DNA of 64,000 nucleotides from an uncultured Mediterraneibacter sp. GTDB taxonomy: Bacteria > Bacillota > Clostridia > Lachnospirales > Lachnospiraceae. This document shows, piece after piece, positions 7,313 to 18,500 of the stretch. Each line of letters opens with the position of its first letter. Position 1 is the stretch's first letter. The translations under genes and the position numbers were made by a program. The stretch covers positions 1-64,000 of the forward strand of contig CALWQP010000011.1 in assembly GCA_944383695.1 (NCBI GenBank). Direction: 5' to 3'. Below the pieces are notes generated by a model. That model saw only the letters and a list, made by a program, of their open reading frames with translations, ran no database searches and had not been told where the DNA came from.

Positions 7313-10300
7313 GTGATAAGGAAGAAACGAGGAAAATTTCTTGCAGCGATTCTTGCTGCAGTCATGCTGATCCCGCAGTCAGTTATGACAGCCGGCGCGG
7401 CGAATGAGCCAACGCCGGTATTTACTCATGAGGAAACTGTGAATGTTTCAAACGGCTCCGGCGCGGTAGAACCTGACAAGACTGTTGTTAATACGATGAC
7501 AGCTTCTGAGGACGTGACGATTAATTTGACATTTACAGCAACTGGAAGTGGAGTTCAGTCCTTGTTTTTCATGGGTAACAGCAGTACGGCAAATAATTAT
7601 ATCGCTGTCTATCTGAATGGATCTACACTGGGAGTGGAGTCAAGGAATACGACTGGTGGTTATCAGATCCAGGATACATATTCGGTTGGATCGGATGTAA
7701 ATTTGGCTGAACAGCATACATTAACTTTTACGATAGACAGTAATACATCTTACAGTTTTTATCTAGATGGAGAAAAAGTAAAGAGCGGCACTGCTAGCTG
7801 TGCTTTTAATACAAATTTAACAAGTTCTGATTATATAGGATTCGGAAAAGGCAAGCGAAGCAGCAACGATAATGCATATCCTCTTACTGGTAGTCTGTCT
7901 AATATTGAGTTATACAATGCGGCACTTGCCGATGAGCAGATTATGAGCTACCATAATGGTGGTCTGGAGGATGTTGTGTATTCTTCCGGAGGCCAATATT
8001 ATCCGACAGGGACAGCCAGTGATGCGTATGCGACGGAGGAATCTTTAGAGGAGATTACAGCTTTGGGCGAGGGGAGCGTTACAGTAAGGTATCGTGTGGA
8101 GAGTGTTGTTGATGATCCGCAGATGCTGGTGGCGCTGTCTGATAGCTCAAAAGGCAATGAATATCTTGGACTTTATGTCAATCCGTATACAAATGTCATA
8201 GGATTAGATGCGCAGGGCGGAAGTAGTGTATTCAGCGGCAAAACAATTAATCTGGGCAATGGCAAATACTCAGGATTAGGGGTCGCGATCAATAATACGA
8301 ATTGGCATACGATCACTGTTACAAAAGGTGATGGCATTCTTCAGTTTTATGTGGACGGAGTTTATGTAGACAGATATTCAGGCTTGGGGGACGGCTTTTT
8401 CAACCTGGTTACATCGCCGGATATAATGGGAATCGGAAAAGCTGCGCGCTCCGGTAAAGACAACATGGAACTCACAGGAGCCATTGACAGTGTCAAGATC
8501 TACAACAGCGTATTGACAGGTAGTGAAATCGCGAGAGCAGACTCTGCCACTCAATGGATTGCAGAAGAAGAACTGGACATGACAGATGCATATAAGTCTG
8601 AGACGGAAGACCTTTTTTACTCTGGATATAACGGCTCAGTTGCTTACCGTATTCCTTCACTGCTCACAACGCAGGATGGGACGCAGCTGGCTTTCATAGA
8701 TGAGAGGAACAGTGGGGCGCCGGACTACGGAAATATCGATGCAGTCGTCCGGCGCAAGGAGGCAGACGAGGATACGTTCTCAGATCCGATCACTCTGGTG
8801 GATCTGCCGAATAACGGAAACTCTGCAGCCTTTGCCATTGATATGGCGACTGTACAGGATCAGACAACCGGCAAAATATTTGCCTTTGTAGATATGTTCC
8901 CGGAAAGCAGCGGACTGATGAATACAGGTCTGCTGACTGCGGGTGTGGGATATGAAGAAGTCGGCGGGGAGATGTGTCAGATTCTGTATGACAATTCTGC
9001 GTCAACAAATAGAACGAAGTTCGGGCATATCCGCAATGTAGAAAATGGCGTAGGACATGTTTTGGACGTGAACGGAGAAGATACCGGCTATACAGTCATC
9101 GTATATCCGTCTCAGGCGGGAGCATCCCTCCGGGAAAAAGGAAATCTTTATAAAGATGGCGAGTACAAGGGTAATATCTATATGCTTAACAATGGACCGG
9201 ACAAAGGAGAACTCTGCGTCCTGAACACGAGCTATCTGTGGATGGTTACTTCAGATGATGACGGAAAGACATGGTCAGATCCTGTTGATATCACGCCCCA
9301 GGTCAAAGAAGACTGGTGTCTTTTCTTCGGCACGGGACCGGGTGTAGGCATCCAGCTTCATGCGGGAGAACATAAAGAAAGACTGGTCGTTCCGATTTAC
9401 ACTGCAAATAAGAATGTAGGCGGATCTCAGTCATCTGCAGTGATCTACAGTGATGACAACGGCGAGACATGGGAGTTGGGTGAATCCCCGCAGAAAGTAA
9501 AAAATAATGACCGCGAAACGATGAACAGCTCCGGTTCTATGTTCACAGAATCTCAGGTAGTGCAGTTAAATAACGGCGATGTTCTCTTGTTTATGCGCAA
9601 TACATATGGCGGGAACAAAGTTCAGATGGCGACAAGTAAAGACGGTGGTGCAACATGGGAGTCTGTGGAAGCAACTCGGTTGACAGATGTTTATTGCCAG
9701 TTGTCAGTGATTCATTACTCAAAGGGAGATAAAGAATATATTCTGCTGAGTAATCCGACACGTTCAAATCGTTATAACGGCAAACTGCATTTGGGCGAGG
9801 TGCAGGAAGACGGAAGCATTGCTTGGAATTGGGAACGTGAGATTAATAGCGCTTCTGAAAGATTTGCTTATTCTTGTTTGACATTGACAGAAGCTGATGA
9901 AACGAATCCAAAGTTTGCCATCATGTATGAAGACGAGACGACCGGTTCGTTCAGAATCCGATATTTCGAATTTGATGAGAACTATATCAAGGCGGGAACT
10001 GTAACTCCGGATGAAATGGCAGCTCCTCAGTTGTTATCAACAGATGTACAGATTGAGGATGGTACGGCAACAATCGCATTGACGTTTGATCAGACGATCA
10101 TGGTGGCGGGAACGCCGCAGCTTGGCCTTTCAATTGGCAGCGAAAATGTGACAGCAGACTATAAGAGTGGTTCAGGAACAGATACGATTGTTTTCACGGC
10201 GGCGATAAACACCACGAACGGTATATTGAAGTTTACAGAGCTGAATCTGGAGACAGGACTTCTGGAAAACATTCAGAATAAGACTTTTGAACTGACAGAG

Positions 10301-12406
10301 GGCACTGCTCTTTACACGAATACTGAGATCGATCTTTCCGACGCAGAGGTGACATATACGACTCAACATAGCAACAGTACGGCTCATAATACAGACGGAG
10401 CGGCTGTAAATGTAATAGACGGCAATCCGAATACATACTGGCATTCAACATGGGGAAAGCAGTCTGAGGGCATTGAGCTCCCACAATCTGTGACGCTGAA
10501 TCTGGGAGAAACAAAAACAATCTATAAAGTTGATTATCTTGCCCGTCAGAACAACTCAAGCGGACGGATTCGTGAATACGGCATTGAAGTCAGCACTAAC
10601 GGCAGCGATTATACAGAAGTTGCCCATGGGACTCTGCCCAGTACAACGGAATGGCAGGAGATTGAATTTATCCCAGTAGAAGCGCAGTACATCCGCTTTG
10701 TAGGATATGAAGCATATTCCAGTGGGACAGAGAGCTGCTCGATTGCAGAACTTAAAGTGCACGAATATAGTGAAGGTGTAATAGAACAAGGAGACGAAGC
10801 AGAATTACAAGTTTTAGTCGATGCATCTGCCGGGCTGACGGAAGAAAACTATTCTGCTGTCACATGGGAAGCTTATGAAGCAGCGCTGGCAACAGCCAAG
10901 GCAGTGTTAGCTACTGATAACCCTACTTCTCAGAATATTATTGACCGGACAGCAGAAAATCTGAAATCTGCTCAGAACGCACTGGTTGATATTTCCAGGG
11001 CAGTGGAGCGATTTGCGGCAATAAGAGCAGATGAAGAAAACTATACGCCTGAATCTTGGGCGGTGCTGGAAGAATGGATGGGAGAGCATGAATCGGAGCT
11101 GAATGATGCAACTACATCCAAGGATGTAACGGATATGATCGTGGCGCTTGCATATCAGGCAAGACAGTTAGTTGAGAAAGTGGATAAAACAGAACTTCAG
11201 AATCTTCTTACAAATTACACGGTAACCAATCCGTTAGAAGAAGATGATTATGAGACAAATAGCTGGAACGACTATCAGGCTGCCATTACAGAAGCGCGGA
11301 ATGTATTGAATAGTGACAATGCATCTGCTCAGGATGTGGCAGATGCAATAGCAGACTTGACAAATGCCAGGACAGCATTGAAAGCAGATATGACAGAACT
11401 CCAGACATTGTATGATACGTATTCTGCATTAAATGAAAGCAGCTATCTGCCGGATAGCTGGACCGCGATGGAAACTGCTCTTGCTGAAGCGGATACAATT
11501 TTGACAGGAGGCACCGCGTCACCTGCTCAGGTGCAAAGCGCGATCGAAGCATTAAAAGATGCTTTCACAGGACTTCAGAAAAGACCAGACACAAGCGCAC
11601 TCCAGACGCTTTATGACACATTGACAGAAGTAGATCGCAGTCTCTATATGAAAGAAGGAGCAGAAGCTCTGGCTGACGCGCTCACCTCCGCAAAGTCAGT
11701 GCTGGACGATCCACAGACTGCAGCGCAGGTGGAGGAAGAGATTAATGCCCTGAACAGTGCTTATAACGGATTGGTCCTGAAAGCGACCGCAGAGCAGATG
11801 CAGGAACTGACAGATATCGCGGTAGCACTGTCTCAGAAAGATACCAGTGGGCTGAGTGATGAGCAGCTTCGGCAGGTGGAGACAGCTCTTGAAAATGTTC
11901 AGGCTGCTTTGGCGGCAGATGAGATCAGCAGCGTATATGCAGATAGTCTACTGAAAGAAGCAGAAGCGGCGATGGCGCTGACAGCGGAGACGCAGGAAGC
12001 GACTGAAGAACAGATGCAGGCACTGGAAGACATCGAGGCGTTATTGTCTCAGAAAGATATGAGTGGGCTGACCGTGACACAGCGTCAGCAGGTGGAAAGT
12101 GTTCTGGAAAGACTCCAGACAGCCTTGGCATCGGGATCGATCAGCAGCGAGTATGCTCATATGCTTCTGGCAGAAGCGGAAGCGGCGATGGCTTTAAGCG
12201 GTGATACAGAACAGCCGCAAAATCCCTCAGAAGAGAAACCTTCCGATAATAAACCGGCCGGCACAGACGGCAAGACTGACACCGCGGATAAAGACAAAGC
12301 AGTGAAGACAGGAGATACAGCGGAGTTTGGATGGATGGTCCTGATGCTGGCTGTAAGCGTGACAGCGGCAGCAGTAGTTTACCGCAGACGAGGCGGGAAG
12401 AATTGA
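7313..12406 (+). CDS. Secreted multidomain sialidase (GH33), cell-wall associated
   Basis: This 1697-residue exo-sialidase removes terminal sialic acids from host glycans outside the cell. It begins with GTG after GAAAGGTGG and has a signal peptide (residues 1-31). Two LamG/concanavalin-type lectin domains follow (about 35-215 and 225-410). The beta-propeller (about 425-905) has YRIP at 445-448 carrying the arginine that binds the carboxylate, and Asp boxes SDDDGKTW (647), SDDNGETW (713) and SKDGGATW (775). Next come an Ig-like region, a CBM32 domain (about 1020-1150), four or five FIVAR-like helical repeats (about 1165-1485), two copies of a 70-residue helical repeat (1492-1630), a Pro/Asp/Lys-rich spacer and AVKTGD (near 1663) with a hydrophobic helix and RRRGGKN tail. 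Hydrolytic versus intramolecular-trans action cannot be decided by reading. The GH101 gene follows. Confidence 0.93.
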   Translation: MIRKKRGKFLAAILAAVMLIPQSVMTAGAANEPTPVFTHEETVNVSNGSGAVEPDKTVVNTMTASEDVTINLTFTATGSGVQSLFFMGNSSTANNYIAVYLNGSTLGVESRNTTGGYQIQDTYSVGSDVNLAEQHTLTFTIDSNTSYSFYLDGEKVKSGTASCAFNTNLTSSDYIGFGKGKRSSNDNAYPLTGSLSNIELYNAALADEQIMSYHNGGLEDVVYSSGGQYYPTGTASDAYATEESLEEITALGEGSVTVRYRVESVVDDPQMLVALSDSSKGNEYLGLYVNPYTNVIGLDAQGGSSVFSGKTINLGNGKYSGLGVAINNTNWHTITVTKGDGILQFYVDGVYVDRYSGLGDGFFNLVTSPDIMGIGKAARSGKDNMELTGAIDSVKIYNSVLTGSEIARADSATQWIAEEELDMTDAYKSETEDLFYSGYNGSVAYRIPSLLTTQDGTQLAFIDERNSGAPDYGNIDAVVRRKEADEDTFSDPITLVDLPNNGNSAAFAIDMATVQDQTTGKIFAFVDMFPESSGLMNTGLLTAGVGYEEVGGEMCQILYDNSASTNRTKFGHIRNVENGVGHVLDVNGEDTGYTVIVYPSQAGASLREKGNLYKDGEYKGNIYMLNNGPDKGELCVLNTSYLWMVTSDDDGKTWSDPVDITPQVKEDWCLFFGTGPGVGIQLHAGEHKERLVVPIYTANKNVGGSQSSAVIYSDDNGETWELGESPQKVKNNDRETMNSSGSMFTESQVVQLNNGDVLLFMRNTYGGNKVQMATSKDGGATWESVEATRLTDVYCQLSVIHYSKGDKEYILLSNPTRSNRYNGKLHLGEVQEDGSIAWNWEREINSASERFAYSCLTLTEADETNPKFAIMYEDETTGSFRIRYFEFDENYIKAGTVTPDEMAAPQLLSTDVQIEDGTATIALTFDQTIMVAGTPQLGLSIGSENVTADYKSGSGTDTIVFTAAINTTNGILKFTELNLETGLLENIQNKTFELTEGTALYTNTEIDLSDAEVTYTTQHSNSTAHNTDGAAVNVIDGNPNTYWHSTWGKQSEGIELPQSVTLNLGETKTIYKVDYLARQNNSSGRIREYGIEVSTNGSDYTEVAHGTLPSTTEWQEIEFIPVEAQYIRFVGYEAYSSGTESCSIAELKVHEYSEGVIEQGDEAELQVLVDASAGLTEENYSAVTWEAYEAALATAKAVLATDNPTSQNIIDRTAENLKSAQNALVDISRAVERFAAIRADEENYTPESWAVLEEWMGEHESELNDATTSKDVTDMIVALAYQARQLVEKVDKTELQNLLTNYTVTNPLEEDDYETNSWNDYQAAITEARNVLNSDNASAQDVADAIADLTNARTALKADMTELQTLYDTYSALNESSYLPDSWTAMETALAEADTILTGGTASPAQVQSAIEALKDAFTGLQKRPDTSALQTLYDTLTEVDRSLYMKEGAEALADALTSAKSVLDDPQTAAQVEEEINALNSAYNGLVLKATAEQMQELTDIAVALSQKDTSGLSDEQLRQVETALENVQAALAADEISSVYADSLLKEAEAAMALTAETQEATEEQMQALEDIEALLSQKDMSGLTVTQRQQVESVLERLQTALASGSISSEYAHMLLAEAEAAMALSGDTEQPQNPSEEKPSDNKPAGTDGKTDTADKDKAVKTGDTAEFGWMVLMLAVSVTAAAVVYRRRGGKN

Positions 12407-12467
12407 GCTGGCTGAATGAAGCTATTGAAGGTTCATCAGCGGTATGATTCCCGAAGAAACCTTAATA

Positions 12468-12511
12468 AAAGTTTGGTGTCTGACGCCGCTTTGGTACAGA
12501 CCCCAAACTTT
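12468..12511 (+). terminator. Hairpin between sialidase and GH101 genes
   Basis: A 15-bp stem with one mismatch (AAAGTTTGGTGTCTG against CAGACCCCAAACTTT) lies 60 bp after the sialidase stop. No T-run follows beyond the arm itself, so it may be a leaky terminator, an mRNA-stabilising element or a REP-like palindrome. Confidence 0.55.
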
Positions 12512-12587
12512 ATGAAGGGTTAAAGTAATGCAAAAAATGCATAATGTCAACCAAAATCAATCTATGTATGCAGAAAGGGATAAGCTC

Positions 12588-15500
12588 ATGAAAAAAGTAT
12601 GGAAAAGTTTGGCTTCGGTGATGCTGGCTGTTATGATGGTGATCACCACAGTGATGACATATCTTCCATCATTGGAAGTCCTTGCTACGCCGATCACGAA
12701 AAATATGGCGCACTTAAAGGCGGGCAGCGGCAATGGCAATGGGCATTTCGGCGGTGGGACGCCAGAGGCATTTATCCTGTCAGACAGAACAGATGTAACA
12801 AACGAGAATTTCAGCTTCACGCTGAAGGTGGGAAGCACACAGACAGAGACCCGGTTTCGTTTTGTGAACAAATATGTGGATGATGACAACTGGTCTTTTA
12901 TCGCATATGATGGGGCAAGCGGGTGGCTTTATCAGTATGAGTTGGGCGGTTCAGGGAGCTGGCCCGGTCTGTCAGGACTTCCAGCTCTTAACCAGAACGA
13001 CGTGGTGGAGGTTTCTGGTTCCTATGGAACGGATGGACTGAGTATTACAGTAAATAATACGACCACAAAACAGTCAGGAACAGCGATCGCCAATAACGAG
13101 ACATTCATGTCACTGGCAGAACAGGAGGGACAGATTGGTTTCGGAGCCGGTACATTTGGGAATCAGTATACAGATATCTATTTTGCCGATGTGGTTGTCG
13201 GCGATACAAATTATGAAACGTACGATGCATGGTCCCTTTATAAAGATGGGCTGGCAGGTCAGGCATGGCAGCCGTCCGTACCTGTAGTTGTCGGCGATGA
13301 CGGTACAGAAGATCCGGAGCCGAGTACAGAAGGAAGAAAATGGATCACTGTTCAGGGCGGTTCCAACAACGGCGGCGGACACGCCTACGGAAATGCCAGT
13401 GCTTCTGCACCGGCGCTTCTTCTTGACAATACAAGGAAAATGCCGGTGGACGGAACGCTTTCACTTACACTGCGTCCGGTGACCAGCCAAAACTGGGGTG
13501 TTTTCTATACATATCAGGATGACAATAACTGGCTCTATGTAGGTTATGACACGGCAAGCCGTTGGTATTACCAGTATAACCTGAACGGAAGTGGGACTTA
13601 CGCTTCTATCTCAGGACTTCCGGAGCCTGTGGTGGGACAGGAGATGTCGATCGTGCTTACTCTTTCCAGAGAGCAGCTTGCAGTCACCGTGAATGGGACG
13701 CGGGTAAGCCAGTCTGTGCCGAATCTGCTCACTCTCGCAGAAAAGATTGCCGGAAATGGGAGATTCGGAGTGAAGACCAACGGCGCTACTAAAGTCGAAT
13801 TTGCCGATATGAAAGTCGACGGGACATACTGCATGGATGACGAATGGGTATGGTGCGCGAATAGAAACGGACAGATTACGGAGACATATAATACGCCGGT
13901 AGAGCGTGTGAGCGGCAGGGTCACAAATAGTTCAAATGAAGCGATAGAAGGAGCTACCGTTCGGTTCGGAGTGAATTCCACCGTGACCGATGGGGACGGC
14001 AATTATGTGTTCGAAGGCCTTGAGGTCAGCGAATATAATGTGGCGGCTACAGCACCCGGATATCAGGCATATGAAAATACGGCAACAGTGACAGAGAATG
14101 CGGATAATGTATTCGATATCCAGCTTACGGAAAAGACTCCGATCAACCTTAGCGATTATGACTCCATTGCATCTGACTATATGACAGTATATGTGGGAAA
14201 AGAGTTCCCGGTAGTTGCGAGATATGTGCTGAAGGATGGTGAGGAAACAATCTTCCGCGCACAGGAGACACAGCTTAGTGAGATTGAGATCAATGGGGCT
14301 TCAATTGTGCCGACAGATGTAAAAGTATCCAACAGCGGAAATTCTCAGTCATATTCGATGACACTGAAAGATGCAGATACTGGCATTGATCTGTCCATAA
14401 CAGTAGTGATCAGTGTGGATGATAATGATCTGACATGGGAAGTAACGGAACTGACGAAGAATGAGGGATGCGCTGACATCGCAACGATCGACATCCCGCA
14501 GCTCAATCTCGTGTCTGTGGATGCGGTTGAGACAGACGCTGTATTCAACGGAGCGAAAGCGTCCAACTCCACGGTTTCCAGCGGGGACAGGGAGATCACA
14601 TGGAATGATGGCTTCAATCCGTCTACATCAGACGGCTATCTCTACGCGTTCCTTACGAACGGCAGCTTAAGCGCAGGACTCTGGAGTAATTCCGAGATTG
14701 AAGGAGATCAGAGAGTGATCCTTAACAGCGGCGCTGATACCATGAGCCTTTCCAGTGCGGCATGGTACTATGAGAGAGGCGACAAGGAAGGCCAGAAAAG
14801 GACAGAACTGGATTATCCGTTAAGCGAACTCCCATACGCAAAGGTCTGCATCGCAGGTGATATCAATGGCGATGGTGAGCTTGACTGGAATGACGGCGCT
14901 CTGGCGTTCCGGGATATCATGAATATTCCTCAGGGATCAGAAGCTATCAAGGATCTGGTAAACTACCGCATTGTAATGAACTTTGCAAGTATGGTGTCCA
15001 ATCCCTATCTGACAACGGCGGACAATATCAAGAAGGTTTACCTTGCTACAGATGGACTGCCGCAGGCAGTTATGCTGAAGGGTTATGGCAGTGAGGGGCA
15101 CGACTCCGCCAACTCCGAGTATGCGCATATTGCAGAGAGAGAGGGAGGAGTGGAAGGATTCCAGTCCCTGATCTCGATCGCTCATGATTATAATACAGAG
15201 ATTGGTGTCCACATCAACGCTCAGGAATCCTATCCGGAATCAAAGTCATTTAATAATACCATGGTTTCCAATGGAGCCAGCAATGGATGGGGATGGCTGG
15301 ATCAGTCCTATGTTATTGACAAGCTGTGGGATCTTGGCAGCGAGGCGAGGTACAAGAGGCTGGTACAGTTCTATGACCGTATCAATGGCACTGATTTTTA
15401 CAGCGGTGATTGGGATGCCGGCGAATATGTAAAGGAATCTGAAGGAACTCTTAACGCTACAATGGAACAGATTTCAGAAGACGCAGCTACGCGTGATGAC

Positions 15501-18500
15501 AATATGGACTTCATCTATCTGGATGTATGGTATGAGGATTCATGGGAGACAAGAAGGATCGCGGAGCAGATCAATTCCCTGGGATGGAGATTCTCAACAG
15601 AATTTCCATACGAAGGCGAGTATGATTCCACATGGTCGCACTGGGCTACAGACGCGGCTTACGGCGGCAACACAACAAAGGGTTACAACAGTGAGATCAT
15701 CCGTTTTATCCGCAATGATCAGAGAGACGTGCAGGTGATCAACTATCCGTCTTTCGGCGGCGCGGCAGACAACCCGTTGCTCGGCGGATTCCGGCTCTAT
15801 GGATTTGAGGGCTGGGGCGGCGATCAGGATTTCAATAAATACATCAGAGAGACATTTACTGAGAACCTTCCGACAAAATTCCTTCAGCACTATTATGTGA
15901 CTGACTGGGAGGATTATGCCGATGGCGAATCTCCGACAGGCAACCAGGAGAAACAGATCACACTGAAGAATGATGACAATGACACTGTTGTTGTTACGAG
16001 AAATGAACAGCAGAGAAGCGACAGCTATATCGAGCGTACGATTACGCTTAACGGCAAAAAGGTCCTTGATGATGTAGAATATCTCCTTCCGTGGACAGAC
16101 AGTGAAACAGGCGAGGAGAAGCTGTACCACTGGAATCTGGAAGGCGGCACAACGACCTGGGAGCTCCAGGATGACTGGGCAGGTCTTGCTAATGTAAAGG
16201 TATACGCGCTTTCTGATCAGGGAAGAGGCGAGGAGCAGGTTGTTTCAGTAGAAAATGGAAGCATTACACTTACGGCAGAAGCAGAGACCGCATACGTCGT
16301 TCTCAAAGGCAGCTCTGCGAATACGACGAAGACGCTGAAAGCAGACTTCGGCGAAGCAGATTACGTGGTCGATCCCGGTTTTAACGGTTATGCAGGAGCC
16401 GGGGATGCTCTGGATGGGGCTGACTGGATCGGTGATATCGATGATCCGTCAGTAGTTGTAGAAAAAGCGTCTACAGGAGACCAGAGACTGGCGTTCAACA
16501 GTCCGTCTAAAGATGTAGCGGTGACGACTCAGATTTCAGGTCTTAAGACCGGCGTAGAGTATGTTGCCGAGGTGTATGTAGACAATGAAAGCGACTCACG
16601 CGCCGAGATAGCTGTGAATACAGGAAGCGGCAGCGTTTCTAACTACACGATGCGTTCCATCGCGTCGAACTATGTGAAGAGTGATCAGAAACACAGTACG
16701 AATATGCAGCGTATGCAGGTATCCTTTACGGCAGAGGGACCGACGGCAAGCCTTACTTTGTTCAGGGAAGCCGGCGTGGGATCTACCTATATGGACGATA
16801 TCCGTATTGTAGAGATCACACTGAATAATTACGATGAAAACGGAAACTTTACACAGGATTTTGAGTCCGTGGTACAGGGACTGTATCCGTTTGTCCTTGG
16901 TCCGGCTCAGGGCGTAAGTGATCCGGTCACCCATCTGTCAGAACTTAACGCCCCATATACACAGGCAGGCTGGCAGAATAAAAAGGCTACCGATGATGTG
17001 ATCGAAGGCGAATGGTCCGTAAAGCATCACGGAGCAAACACAGGCATTATTTACCAGACGATTCCGCAGAACTTCCGGTTCGAGGCAGGCAAGGTATATA
17101 CGGTAGAATTTGATTATCAGTCAGGACCGGACAAAGCATATGCCATGGTGATCGGCGACGGCACGACCTATACACTTCCGACGGAAGAGCAGTATCTTGA
17201 GCAGAAGACCGGCGGCGGTGAGGCGAATACCGGGCATGTGACAATGCAGGTGGTCGGCAGCGGACAGACCTGGATCGGTCTATATGAGAATGGAAGCAGG
17301 GCGAATGGTGTTACTGCAACCGGTGGAAATGACTTTATCCTTGATAACCTGAGGATCACGGTTGACGAAGACGCGGTGGCAGCGTCAATTGAGAGTACAA
17401 GCCTGTTTGTGGGAGAAACGGCGGCTGTGTCCGGCAGCAATCTGGATCAGATCACCTGGATGAATACAGACGACAGCGTGGCAGTAATGGATGCAGATAC
17501 TATGACGGTAAGCGCTCTGAAAGCAGGGCAAACAACGCTGACTGCAACATATCCGGACGGCACCTCAGATGAGTTTGTGATCACAGTAAGCGACAGTGTG
17601 CAGACTGAGATTCCGGCAGAAGAATTGGGCAGCTTCACGGCAACGGCGAACACAGAAGAGAGTCCTGTTAACGAACCTACTGGAGGCGGGACAGCCGTTC
17701 ATGCGGCAGACGGAAATTCATCTACTTTCTGGCATTCTAATTGGTCAACAGGATTTGTGGTAAGTGAAGATAATCCGGCAGTTCTGACAGTAGATCTGGG
17801 ACAGGATACTCAGATCGGAGGCTTCCGGTTCCAGCAGAGACCGAGTGGAACTAATGGTCTTGTACAGCAGTACAGCTACAAGATTCTTGACGCGGATAAA
17901 ACCCTTTTGGCTGAAGGAACTAGCACGGAAGTTCCGGCGGGAAGCCAGACTGGCGGCGCATGGGTGACAGCGATCCTTGCTGATAATGTAGAAAGTGCGA
18001 GATACATAGAGATATCTGTCGAACAGGGGCAGGGGAGCTTTGCCGCCATCGCAGAAGTGGTTCCGATCCGCGTGCAGAATGTGGCGACAGGTGTGACTCT
18101 TCCTGGAGAAATGACGATTGAAGAAGGGCAGACATCGGCTCTTACCGCAACGCCGGATCCTGAAGGCACGATCCTGAAGGGGCTTGTATGGAGTTCCTCG
18201 GATGCGGGGACAGCATATGTAGACCGCTATGGAAATGTAACAGGACTCAAAGCCGGAAGCGCAGTCATTACAGTGTCTAATGCAGCGGGATTAGAAGCCT
18301 CGTGTACAGTGACGGTCACGGCAGGAGAAAATCCACCGGCTGGGGATACAACCGCACCGACCGCGCCGGCGGATCTGAAGGCGACGAATATAACGTCTTC
18401 CTCGATCACGATTACCTGGGCTGCATCCAGTGACGATACAGGAATTGCAGGGTATGAGATCTTTGTAAACGGTATCAGCGCTGGCAGGGTAACAGGCAGA

